From positions 1-34,543 of the forward strand of contig CATYZE010000026.1 in the NCBI GenBank assembly GCA_958415525.1: a stretch of 34,543 nt of DNA, written 5' to 3'. A model generated the notes under the pieces. The model was not told the DNA's origin. It saw only the letters and a list, made by a program, of their open reading frames with translations, and ran no database searches. Every line of letters begins with the position of its first letter. Within the stretch, counting starts at the first letter, position 1. Shown piece by piece: positions 26,034 to 32,648 of the stretch. The translations under genes and the position numbers were made by a program. The stretch comes from an uncultured Collinsella sp. Lineage in GTDB: Bacteria > Actinomycetota > Coriobacteriia > Coriobacteriales > Coriobacteriaceae.

Positions 26034-26080
26034 TGGTGGGCCGTCAGGGGGTCGAACCCTGGACCTTGGGATTAAGAGTC
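26034..26080 (-). other. attachment site: 3' half of tRNA-Lys (CTT)
   Basis: Read on the minus strand this is a tRNA 3' half: anticodon loop CTCTTAA with anticodon CTT (26074-26076), T arm CAGGG-TTCGACC-CCCTG, acceptor strand ACGGCCC, A73 and encoded CCA at 26034-26036. The matching GGGCCGT acceptor strand and D arm are absent to its right, and the anticodon stem is unpaired beyond about 26080. The phage-side sequence therefore begins there. This is the expected structure of a prophage att core in a tRNA gene. The intact tRNA should be at the other prophage end. Confidence 0.8.
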
Positions 26081-26202
26081 TTGAACGTGCGTTTTGGGCA
26101 AGCCCTGTACCAGCAAAATCGCAGGTAACGCTGCCTCTCTTCGTTCGTACTTTACTGAAACCGTATTAGGGAACGGTTATTGACGGATATCAAGTCATGC
26201 AT

Positions 26203-26238
26203 AAAACCCCTCCCCGGCATATACCGGGGAGGGGTTTA
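26203..26238 (-). terminator. Terminator of the phage late operon
   Basis: A perfect 14-bp stem, AAACCCCTCCCCGG (26204-26217) and CCGGGGAGGGGTTT (26224-26237), with a 6-base loop. The minus strand ends in four T. It lies about 7 bases past the last small ORF of the operon. Confidence 0.8.
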
Positions 26239-26243
26239 GGCGT

Positions 26244-26333
26244 CTATGGACGATTAACGCTCACGATGCAGAATGCGACAGTCGTGACAACACCGCCGAA
26301 CAATGTCCCGAGCACGAACGTCAGCGCGATCAT
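26244..26333 (-). CDS. 29-residue membrane peptide, DUF3789-like
   Basis: A short gene whose ATG overlaps the endolysin stop as ATGA, so it is likely translated by coupling. The peptide starts MIALTFVLGTLFGGVV and ends VSVNRP. A single hydrophobic segment with an LG-x3-GG pattern and a late cysteine recalls the tiny DUF3789 proteins of phages. The function is unknown. Its place after the endolysin, just before the terminator, suggests a lysis or membrane accessory role. Confidence 0.6.
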   Translation of the reverse strand: MIALTFVLGTLFGGVVTTVAFCIVSVNRP

Positions 26334-27469
26334 CGACGCGTGCCATCCGACACGTAGCACTGCAGTCGATCAAGGGCATAACCGTAGATGCCCGCGTAGT
26401 CGTCGCCACCGTACGTAGTGCCATCATCGCAGACCTCATCATGGTAGTCGGGATGGGCGACATCCTGGCTGCGGTAGTAGACCTGCTTGTACTCGCCGGA
26501 CGGGGTGATGTAGTACATCTTCACGCCATCGATCGTCTGGCCCCAAAGGCCCGCCATGCCGTTGACGGAGTCGCCGTAATTGGCGGTCTGGACGTAATCG
26601 AGCCAGCCGCTCTCCTTGGTGTGGACTCGGTACATGAGCGTGCCGCTGTCGACCCAGGCGATGAGCATGTCATGGGCGCCGTAAGGCATTCCGGCGAAGC
26701 CCTCGCTGGTGCTGTCATCGAAGTTGGTCACGACCTCGTTCCAGCCGCCGCCGCGGTTGTGCAAGGCGTAGTGGATGTTGACGGACGCCCCGGTCGACTT
26801 GGGGAACTTAGTGCGGCTGGTGGACGTCGCCGGAGTGTACGTGCCGCCGTTGCCGTTGGTCGGCGCGATGGGCGCCACGTAGCCGCTACCGAGATAAGAC
26901 GCGACCGCCTGTTTGAACTCCCACCACGACTTGCCGTAGGCCTGGAAGTATCCATTCGGATCGGTATGGTCCGATCCTCCCCAGCGCTGCGCGGCCTCGT
27001 AGTGGGACAGCAGGCGGGACGTATCCCAGCCGTGTGCTCGAAGCTCGTCACCGGTCCATTTCACGGCCTCAGCCCACTGGTTTGCAAAATCCGTCGCGTT
27101 GGTGGCGTGTGCCAGCTCGATGCCGATCGTGTACGGGTTTCCGTTACCGACGTGCCAGCACAATCGATTCTCCGCGACCGTGTTGTAGACCGTGGATCCG
27201 TCCAGCTCCATAACATGGTGCACGGCGTAGGTGTCATCGCGGCCCCACAGCAAAGTGTGGTTGTAGGCGCTCGCGCCAGGATTCGCCGTCTCGTGGATGA
27301 CGAGGTAGCTGGCGTTGAGATAGCCGTGGCCGCCGCTTACATACTTGTCGACGCTCTGATACGCCTCGGCTCCGCACGGGGCGGCGAGGGCCGCGGCGAG
27401 CGCGAGGACGATGGCGAAAACACTGCGCAGCGGCAGCTTGCGCTTGGGCTCGGCGTTAGTCTCCGTCAT
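26330..27469 (-). CDS. Phage endolysin, N-acetylmuramoyl-L-alanine amidase
   Basis: About 379 residues. A hydrophobic N-terminal segment (FAIVLALAAALAAP) may be a signal or signal-arrest sequence. The amidase domain follows (about 35-190), with zinc-ligand candidates in LVIHETAN, YAVHHVMEL and HTDPNG plus GIELAHA. The C-terminal half has ChW-like repeats (YRVHTKESGWLDYV, GMAGLWGQTIDGVKMYY), a cell-wall binding module of Gram-positive lysins. It cleaves the amide between muramic acid and L-alanine to release phage. The ATG at 27469 is preferred to GTG 27478. The start overlaps the upstream holin-like gene. Confidence 0.9.
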   Translation of the reverse strand: MTETNAEPKRKLPLRSVFAIVLALAAALAAPCGAEAYQSVDKYVSGGHGYLNASYLVIHETANPGASAYNHTLLWGRDDTYAVHHVMELDGSTVYNTVAENRLCWHVGNGNPYTIGIELAHATNATDFANQWAEAVKWTGDELRAHGWDTSRLLSHYEAAQRWGGSDHTDPNGYFQAYGKSWWEFKQAVASYLGSGYVAPIAPTNGNGGTYTPATSTSRTKFPKSTGASVNIHYALHNRGGGWNEVVTNFDDSTSEGFAGMPYGAHDMLIAWVDSGTLMYRVHTKESGWLDYVQTANYGDSVNGMAGLWGQTIDGVKMYYITPSGEYKQVYYRSQDVAHPDYHDEVCDDGTTYGGDDYAGIYGYALDRLQCYVSDGTRR

Positions 27470-27686
27470 GGTCGCCACCCGCCTTCAAGCGCGCGGAGTC
27501 CACGGCCTGCTCGGCAGCGGCATAGATGGCCGCGCTGGCGACCCCGCAAACGGTGCCGATGGCGGCAACGGTCTGGTTGTCCGTCGCGATGCCGGCGACA
27601 CTGGTCGCGACGGAACCCAAAAAGGCAGCCGTGCACAGCCAGAACTTTCTGCTCGTCAGCTTCTGGACGATCTCGTCTTTGGTCAT
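27456..27686 (-). CDS. Holin-like small membrane protein
   Basis: 76 residues with a cytoplasmic-looking N-terminus (MTKDEIVQKLTSRKFW) followed by two hydrophobic segments (about 17-32 and 41-60). It has strong GGAGGA before the ATG. Size, membrane layout and position just upstream of the endolysin, overlapping its start, fit a phage holin that permeabilises the membrane. The SRKFW opening is common in phage holins. Function is inferred. Confidence 0.7.
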   Translation of the reverse strand: MTKDEIVQKLTSRKFWLCTAAFLGSVATSVAGIATDNQTVAAIGTVCGVASAAIYAAAEQAVDSARLKAGGDHDGD

Positions 27687-27698
27687 TGATTCCTCCTC

Positions 27699-28037
27699 TT
27701 AATCCAATACGGGCTGCCTCATGGCGTCCTCGTAGAGACGCGTTCCCGTGCCGTTGCCGCCCAGCCCGTGGTAGGCGGCGTACACACTCTCAAGGTGCCG
27801 GCGCTCCTCGACGGTTAGACCGCCCTGCGCCATGGCCCTCTCATGGATGCGCTGCAGCTCAGCCCAGAGCAGCGCCCGCATCCCCGCCTTGAGTGCCTCG
27901 CTGGCCTCGCGCTCGCGCTCCGCCCGCTCCGACGCCTTGCGTCCCTGGGCCTTGGCGGTCGCGACGCACGCGGCGACTATTGCCGACACCAGACAGGTCA
28001 CTGTGGTCGTCACGACGATCTGCGCCAGTGATGCCAC
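27699..28037 (-). CDS. Phage membrane protein, possible second holin or spanin-like factor
   Basis: 112 residues starting at GTG with AGGAGG seven bases before it. One N-terminal membrane segment (VVTTTVTCLVSAIVAACVA) is followed by a charged helical stretch (about 30-70) and a soluble tail containing LTVEERRHLESVYAAYHGLGGNG. That tail motif is typical of small phage lysis-module proteins annotated as minor structural or holin-like. The role is unproven. Confidence 0.6.
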   Translation of the reverse strand: MASLAQIVVTTTVTCLVSAIVAACVATAKAQGRKASERAEREREASEALKAGMRALLWAELQRIHERAMAQGGLTVEERRHLESVYAAYHGLGGNGTGTRLYEDAMRQPVLD

Positions 28038-28225
28038 GCTTGCCCTCCTTTCTTCCGGTATTTGCCGCTGATCTCAGGGCTACGAGCCATGTCGAATCCC
28101 CTGTAAACGAGCGCCCGGCGCGCGGGACCCGACACCAGATCGGGCACCATGCACCGGGCGATTGCGCGGAATAACTCGGCCGCCGAGAGGACCGAAACGG
28201 CCTTCCTAATGCTCGACGGCGGCAC
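28010..28225 (-). CDS. Small phage protein of unknown function
   Basis: 71 residues from a GTG at 28225, directly after the XkdX stop, with GGAGG nine bases upstream inside the XkdX tail. It overlaps the next gene by 28 bases. It is basic, with a helical N-terminus (IRKAVSVLSAAELFRAIAR) and a tail rich in Lys, Arg and Trp. No family was recognised. It fills an otherwise empty 190-base gap in a tightly packed operon. Confidence 0.5.
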   Translation of the reverse strand: MPPSSIRKAVSVLSAAELFRAIARCMVPDLVSGPARRALVYRGFDMARSPEISGKYRKKGGQAWHHWRRSS

Positions 28226-28226
28226 C

Positions 28227-28409
28227 CTAAGCTTCCTCCGCGTACTCTTCTCCGACGATTTCCTTGTATTCATCGCTGGTGATCCACTTGCAGCCAACGG
28301 CTCGATACACCATTGCCTTGGTCCAGAGACCGCGCTCGTAGTAGCGTCTCACCTTGTCGTAGTTCTTCGAGTGCGCCGCGGCGGCTGTCGACTTGATGCG
28401 TCCTGCCAT
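28227..28409 (-). CDS. XkdX family phage protein
   Basis: 60 residues matching the small XkdX family: YYERGLWTKAMVYRAVGCKW followed by ITSDEYKEIVGEEY. XkdX proteins occur between tail fibre and lysis genes in many Gram-positive prophages, and their role is unknown. The ATG overlaps the upstream stop by one base (TAATG). Confidence 0.85.
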   Translation of the reverse strand: MAGRIKSTAAAAHSKNYDKVRRYYERGLWTKAMVYRAVGCKWITSDEYKEIVGEEYAEEA

Positions 28410-28723
28410 TACTGTTCACCCCCGACCGTCATCATCAGGTAGTCGATATTCGCCGTGTTCGTCTCTGTCTGGCTGGGTTCGGCGACCTTTTCGCGCATCT
28501 GCTCCAGCAGTTTGCCAACGTCCGGGACCTCGCCCTTTCCGTAGGCGGCGATGGCTGCGGTGTAGGCCAGTTTCTTGGCCTTCAGCTCGGCGTACTCATC
28601 GTCGCCTATGGCGCCGGCGGCATGCGCGAGTTCGGGGTCCCCGATCTGTCCGAGCAGGTTGCCGAGGGCGTTGACCTCGGCCTGAACGGGATCCGCCTCG
28701 AGCGTTTCCATGTTCTCATCCAT
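28409..28723 (-). CDS. Small phage protein between RT and XkdX
   Basis: 104 residues from the ATG at 28723, which has GAGAGG seven bases upstream, partly within the RT stop region. It is acidic and helical (EVNALGNLLGQIG, DDEYAELKAKKLAYTAA). Its place just before XkdX fits a tail-associated helper. A longer open frame to 29554 runs inside the RT gene and is not credible. Confidence 0.65.
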   Translation of the reverse strand: MDENMETLEADPVQAEVNALGNLLGQIGDPELAHAAGAIGDDEYAELKAKKLAYTAAIAAYGKGEVPDVGKLLEQMREKVAEPSQTETNTANIDYLMMTVGGEQ

Positions 28724-28734
28724 CCGTATTCCTC

Positions 28735-29919
28735 TCAGTGTCTGTCCTGCGAGCGCAGGCTGATATACATTTCCCGATCGCCGCCGAAGAGGTCGCAGAA
28801 CATCGCGTCGAGCGATCGAACCGTCATATGGACGTCCATCCGGAATCGCGGGACGCCGTCCCCGTGCCTCTTCACGAGCGAGCCGCGAAACGACCGATAG
28901 GAGGAAAGCGCCTGCTCGGTCGTCATGCGCCCGTCCGCCACCATCCGCGCATGCGCGCGCATCCTGCGGCGCGCGCGGGATATCGAGCTTGGTATCGGCG
29001 TGACCACGACCCTTCCGGTGTCCGAAAACCGAAATCGCTTCTTTAGGAAGCAGAACCCGCGGGACAGCTTGACGATGTGTGTCTTGCGGTCGTTGATCGA
29101 TATTCCGAGGGAGGTGCAGAGCCGGCGGGCGGCATCCAGGAAGGCGCGGAGTGTTTCCTTGTCCCGCGCGATGTAATACGAATCGTCCATGTACCTGCCG
29201 CTCGCATCGATGCCCGGCCACCGCTCTCCGAGGCGGTCGAGCGGGGACGGGAGCGCTACCGCGATGACCTGGCTCGGCTCGCTGCCGAGACCGAGCCCGA
29301 CGGGGCCGTTCGCCTCGATCTGCAGGCGCATGAACTCGATGGCCATGGGGTCCGTGAGACACCTCTCGACGAGAGACATCGCCGCACCATGGTCGATCGA
29401 CCCGAAATAATTCGAGAAGTCCATCAGGAGAATGTAGCCGTCGGATCCGTTCCGCCTCCAGTGTGCGGCGAGCTGGCTCTTGAGGCGCATGAGCGCGTAG
29501 TCGGTGCCGCGACCCCTCATGTTCGCCGCGCAGCCGGGCGTGAGAGTCGGCCACACAGCAGGCGCCAGCACCGCCCTGGTGACTGCCTTCTGGACAACGC
29601 GCTCGGAGAAGCGGGGCGCGGCGATATCGCGGGGCTTTCCGCGCTCGATTACGCGAAAGCGGACGAAGCCCCTCCGTATGTCAGCTCCGTTGATCAGGTC
29701 CTGTCTGGCATAGAGGCAATTGCGCAGCACGTGCACCATATACCGCTGCACGCTCGCCTTCCAGCAGACACCCTTCGCCGCATCGCGGGCGGATTCGATT
29801 AGGTTGTCGAGTTCGGCGGCCTTGGAGATCGTGAGGGCGCCGCAGCGTCTCGCCCTGTTCGCGGCCCTCTTGGCGTCCCGTCGCGCCCTCCTGGCGGCAC
29901 GGCGCTCATCGCTATTCAT
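28735..29919 (-). CDS. DGR reverse transcriptase
   Basis: About 394 residues from the ATG at 29919. Upstream in-frame starts exist at 29946 and 30018 without ribosome sites. RT motifs in order: LLMDFSNYF with the first catalytic Asp at 167, LGSEPSQ at 211-217 (the S-Q signature that separates DGR RTs from other groups), the catalytic YMDD at 243-246, then the GFCFLKKRF region. The N-terminus is very basic, fitting RNA binding. In DGRs the RT copies the template RNA with errors at adenines, and the cDNA replaces the variable repeat. Neighbours are the template repeat just upstream and Avd and target beyond it. All motifs are intact. Confidence 0.93.
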   Translation of the reverse strand: MNSDERRAARRARRDAKRAANRARRCGALTISKAAELDNLIESARDAAKGVCWKASVQRYMVHVLRNCLYARQDLINGADIRRGFVRFRVIERGKPRDIAAPRFSERVVQKAVTRAVLAPAVWPTLTPGCAANMRGRGTDYALMRLKSQLAAHWRRNGSDGYILLMDFSNYFGSIDHGAAMSLVERCLTDPMAIEFMRLQIEANGPVGLGLGSEPSQVIAVALPSPLDRLGERWPGIDASGRYMDDSYYIARDKETLRAFLDAARRLCTSLGISINDRKTHIVKLSRGFCFLKKRFRFSDTGRVVVTPIPSSISRARRRMRAHARMVADGRMTTEQALSSYRSFRGSLVKRHGDGVPRFRMDVHMTVRSLDAMFCDLFGGDREMYISLRSQDRH

Positions 29920-30102
29920 TGTGGCATCCCGCACGGCCTTCGCCATAAGGCGGCAGCGTCCGCAGGCCGCATGGGGAGGAGCGATGGAGCAGCGGCGGGC
30001 GCAGAGGTCCGCTGCCATGCAAGAAGCGGCCCGCCCTCCCCGCGGGATGCGATTTTACGGGCCCTCGCCCGACCGCCGTCCCTTCCTTCCTCATGAGCTC
30101 TG

Positions 30103-30124
30103 AGCCCCGTGTTTCGACGGGGCT
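30103..30124. other. Hairpin 20 bases after the template repeat
   Basis: Arms AGCCCCGT (30103-30110) and ACGGGGCT (30117-30124) with a 6-base loop, lying in the spacer between TR and RT that in BPP-1 is needed for cDNA priming. No T run follows, so a terminator is unlikely. Confidence 0.6.
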
Positions 30125-30144
30125 GTCTGGCAAGTACGGGCAAT

Positions 30145-30269
30145 CCCACGCGCGGGCGGATCCAGTCGTTCGTGGCGTCGTTGTAGTTGGCGTTGCCGTT
30201 GTTGTCGACGTAGCAGGCGGACGAAGAAGAGTCGCCCTGGACGGACCGGAGCCACCAGTTGTAGCGCGT
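30145..30269 (-). repeat. DGR template repeat (TR)
   Basis: A 125-base non-coding copy of the adhesin 3' end. Read in the target frame it is rich in AAC and other A-bearing codons (DNNGNANYND) exactly where the variable repeat differs. It has 25 adenines on the sense strand. Twelve differ in the variable repeat, and all 100 other bases are identical. Constant positions use adenine-poor codons such as TCT, TCG and TCC. The last 24 bases of the repeat (30145-30168) are identical to the target and probably serve as the homing segment. Confidence 0.95.
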
Positions 30270-30294
30270 AATAAGAGGCGGCGTGCATATGATT

Positions 30295-30738
30295 CTATCC
30301 CAGGCACTCGTTGCCGCCGCCCCTCTTTATCAGTTTCACGCCGCTACGCGCTCCCTTCAGGAGCTTGACCTCGGAGTCGACAAGCTCCGCCATGCGCTCG
30401 AATGCGCCGGCGTGCTGTATGTCGCCCTTCCTTCGGTACATCTCGAGATATGCCTGCGCATCTTGGTAGAGCTGCTCGCAATCTGCGATCGCGAGAGTGT
30501 AGTGTCTCTTGCGGGCGGCGACGTTTTCGGGGCTGCTCGGATAGAACGCCTGCCCCTTCACGATGTTGTAGACCACGCTCCTCGCCGTCTCGGCCATGGG
30601 CACGGCGAAAGTAAAGCGATGTGATTTCGGTATCGCGCTCGATGTGATGATGCCGAGCACCTCCACACGCAGCTCGACAGCGGTGTTGTAGAACTCGAAC
30701 GAGCTCAGGTTCCGCAGCCTCTCGGGCACGCCGCTCAA
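30295..30738 (-). CDS. Avd-like DGR accessory protein
   Basis: 147 residues, all helical, in the Avd / four-helix-bundle family (LSSFEFYNTAVELRVEVLG, FAVPMAETARSVVYNIVKG, RKRHYTLAIADCEQLYQDAQ). The C-terminus is basic. Avd forms a pentamer that binds the RT and template RNA and is needed for adenine-selective mutagenesis. The TTG start has GGGAGG seven bases upstream. It ends 26 bases before the template repeat. In BPP-1 the avd 3' end is part of the template RNA. Confidence 0.88.
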   Translation of the reverse strand: MSGVPERLRNLSSFEFYNTAVELRVEVLGIITSSAIPKSHRFTFAVPMAETARSVVYNIVKGQAFYPSSPENVAARKRHYTLAIADCEQLYQDAQAYLEMYRRKGDIQHAGAFERMAELVDSEVKLLKGARSGVKLIKRGGGNECLG

Positions 30739-30774
30739 GCGACCGCCTCCCTTCCCCTCGAATTTGCCGGACGA

Positions 30775-30797
30775 GGCGCACGCGCGAGGCGTGCGCC
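30775..30797. other. Hairpin downstream of the variable repeat
   Basis: Perfect 9-bp arms GGCGCACGC (30775-30783) and GCGTGCGCC (30789-30797) with a 5-base loop, between the target stop and avd. In BPP-1 a hairpin just after VR raises homing efficiency. Here it begins 45 bases past VR, further than in BPP-1. Confidence 0.6.
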
Positions 30798-30826
30798 AAG
30801 TCGGGTGCTGGGCACGGTCCGCTTCG

Positions 30827-31735
30827 CTACCCTAGGAGGAAGCCCACGCGCGGGCGGATCCAGTCGCTCGTGGCGACGTTGCAGGTGGCGGGGCCGTCGG
30901 TGGCGACGTAGCAGGCGGACGAAGAAGAGTCGCCCCGGACGGACCGGAGCCACCAGTAGCAGCGCGTCCCGTTGAGGCGAGCCGCCGTGTCATGGAAGAG
31001 GTCGAACTGGCAATCGAAGCCGACGGAGTAGCCGGGCGTGCCCCAGACCGGGTAGCCGTAGACCTCCATCTCCGAGAGCGACCAGACCTTGCCGATATCC
31101 TGCCAGCTCCAACTGTTGGAGTCGGTGAGTGCGCCGGACGCGCTGTAGCGCTCCTCCAGCAGCACGCGCTGAGTGAGGATGTACTTGGTAAGCCCCTCCG
31201 GCAGGCACGCCTCGAAGGCCTTCTCCCAGGCCTTGAGCTGCGAGCACAGGTACGGGTTCTTGACGTCCGCCGTGCCCTGGTTGGTGTTCGTCTTGTTCCA
31301 CGGCAGGTTAGACGAGTTCGCCACGCCGGCATAGGATGAGCTGATCGCGATGGGCGCCGAGGCCACGAACGCGATATGGTGCCCCTTGCTTCGGTCGTCG
31401 CACCACAGGTACGGGTCGATGTGCGCGATGACGAACCGCACGGACTGCTGGCCCGCCACCGCCGATGCCGAGACGAGCGGCACGTCGATATAGTCTCCGA
31501 CTCGGAGGCCGGAGAAGTTGTTCGCCGCGATTCGCCTGTGAAGCGCATCGTATACCGTGCCTGACCCGATCTCGCCGGAGAGCAGCGTCGCGATGTTCTG
31601 CCCGCCGTACTTGCCGATGAGCGCCTGGCGGGAGTACTCCGCGCCGTTGAGCGCGAGCTGCGCGTTCGACCTCGCGGTGTCGTCGATGACGCTGAGCGAC
31701 TGGCCGCCGACGACCAGTGTCTTTGCATTTGCCAT
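30827..31735 (-). CDS. DGR target protein, variable phage adhesin
   Basis: 302 residues. Residues 1-75 contain an alanine-rich helical section (IDDTARSNAQLALNGAEYS). The C-terminal domain carries a WSLSEMEVYG and WWLRSVRG pattern ending DWIRPRVGF, typical of DUF6273-like or C-type-lectin-like folds used by DGR targets. The variable repeat covers residues 257-298. Residues that differ from the template are 259, 260, 267, 278, 279, 280, 282, 284, 285, 287 and 290, interleaved with constant Trp, Ser and Gly. GGAGG precedes the ATG. Its place after tail genes suggests a tail-tip receptor-binding protein, with fold and role inferred. Confidence 0.88.
   Translation of the reverse strand: MANAKTLVVGGQSLSVIDDTARSNAQLALNGAEYSRQALIGKYGGQNIATLLSGEIGSGTVYDALHRRIAANNFSGLRVGDYIDVPLVSASAVAGQQSVRFVIAHIDPYLWCDDRSKGHHIAFVASAPIAISSSYAGVANSSNLPWNKTNTNQGTADVKNPYLCSQLKAWEKAFEACLPEGLTKYILTQRVLLEERYSASGALTDSNSWSWQDIGKVWSLSEMEVYGYPVWGTPGYSVGFDCQFDLFHDTAARLNGTRCYWWLRSVRGDSSSSACYVATDGPATCNVATSDWIRPRVGFLLG
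30843..30967 (-). repeat. DGR variable repeat (VR)
   Basis: Aligns without gaps to the template at a constant offset of 698 bases. The 12 differences are at 30867, 30876, 30882, 30885, 30891, 30892, 30898, 30900, 30903, 30936, 30958 and 30960. On the sense strand they are five A-to-G, five A-to-C and two A-to-T. All fall at codon position 1 or 2, so all change the protein. Confidence 0.95.
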
Positions 31736-31744
31736 GTTTCCTCC

Positions 31745-32377
31745 TTATGCAAGGGTTACCGTGCTGCCCGAGACCGAGCATGTGCTTCCGAACGTCACCG
31801 TATCCCCTGATGCCGACGCCTTGGCTGCCGGGCAGTAGACCGCGCCGTCCATATAGATGAACTTACCGGTCGCGTCCGCGAGCATCGTTGCGAGCTGGCT
31901 ATTCTGCCGGCGCAGCTCGGCTATGTCGGACTCGCCTGCGGCTCCCTGCGCCGCCGAGTTCGCGATCTGGAGCGCCTGGTTCGCGGCGGCCTCGGCGCGA
32001 GACGCAGCGCCGCTGGCCGCGGCGGCGGCGTTGCCCGCCAGTGCCGTCGAGGCGTTGGCCGTCTCGTTCGCGGCGTTCGCCTTCTGGACGGCGTCGTTGG
32101 CGTTCTTGGTGGCGGTCGAGCACTCACTCGCGGCCGTTCTTGCCGCCCCTGCGGCGACGCTGGCGTCATATGCCTGGGCCTTTGCGGTTCCCGCGGCGCT
32201 GGTCGCCAGCGATGCTGCGCTTTCCGCCCTTTTTCGCGCCGCCTCGACATCGTCGTAATTCGTAGGGCGAAACTGGTAGGTGGTTACGCTGCCGTCGCTC
32301 TCCGTCACGTCGAGTCCGTCGATATAGTCGTCGTCCCCGACCCTCACGTCGTAGACGGCAGCCCCGTCGTTGGCCAT
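31745..32377 (-). CDS. Phage tail protein with long coiled coil
   Basis: 210 residues with an N-terminal small domain (YDVRVGDDDYIDGLDVTESDG), then about residues 55-145 of alanine-rich heptad-like coiled coil (AAASGAASRAEAAANQALQ), and a short C-terminal beta-rich piece (FIYMDGAVYC, TVTFGSTCSVSGSTVTLA). This looks like a trimeric fibre shaft or connector. GGGAGG lies before the ATG. The variable adhesin starts 10 bases after it, so it may carry or dock the adhesin at the tail tip. Confidence 0.7.
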   Translation of the reverse strand: MANDGAAVYDVRVGDDDYIDGLDVTESDGSVTTYQFRPTNYDDVEAARKRAESAASLATSAAGTAKAQAYDASVAAGAARTAASECSTATKNANDAVQKANAANETANASTALAGNAAAAASGAASRAEAAANQALQIANSAAQGAAGESDIAELRRQNSQLATMLADATGKFIYMDGAVYCPAAKASASGDTVTFGSTCSVSGSTVTLA

Positions 32378-32414
32378 GGGGCCTCCCTTCCGCGGGTCCG
32401 CGCCCGCACGACGA

Positions 32415-32648
32415 TCAAGCCAGTATCCCGATCGCCGTCCACACGGGCGGCGACCCGATGAGGACGACCCTCTGCCCCACCTTGGCGGCGGAGCAGGCCG
32501 TCGTCATGTGCACGCCCTCGGCCACGCCCCCGCGCACGAGCACCGACAGCGTGGCGCCCGACACCGCCGTGACGTATCCGTAGGCGATCTGCGCCGACTG
32601 CTTTTCCGGCGGCGCGATGGACTCGAGCAGGTCGGATGCCATGCTCAT
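32415..32648 (-). CDS. Small phage tail-associated protein
   Basis: 77 residues from the ATG at 32648, which overlaps the previous stop as ATGA and has GGAG upstream. Beta-rich: AYGYVTAVSGATLSVLVRGG, GQRVVLIGSPPVW. This resembles a small OB-like or spike-type domain, but no family was recognised. It lies between the tail hub-like protein and the coiled-coil protein, so a baseplate part is likely. Confidence 0.6.
   Translation of the reverse strand: MSMASDLLESIAPPEKQSAQIAYGYVTAVSGATLSVLVRGGVAEGVHMTTACSAAKVGQRVVLIGSPPVWTAIGILA

Larger units (their letters stand above)
28735..31735 (-). mobile_element. Complete diversity-generating retroelement cassette
   Basis: Order in transcription: target adhesin with variable repeat at its 3' end, hairpin, avd, template repeat, hairpin, RT. 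This is the classic layout of the Bordetella phage BPP-1 DGR. Every one of 12 template/variable differences is at a template adenine, so the cassette has been active in this lineage. Confidence 0.95.

Noticed and set aside
26034..26085. Intact tRNA-Lys gene
   Set aside because: The acceptor 5' strand, D arm and anticodon-stem 5' strand are missing from the sequence to the right.
28409..29554. 381-residue frame within the RT gene
   Set aside because: Only the last 104 codons, from the ATG at 28723, are credible. The rest is a shadow of the RT.
30091..30288. Small open frame reading through the template repeat
   Set aside because: The template is non-coding. Its information is in the target frame, and the predicted product is an Arg/Gln-rich shadow.
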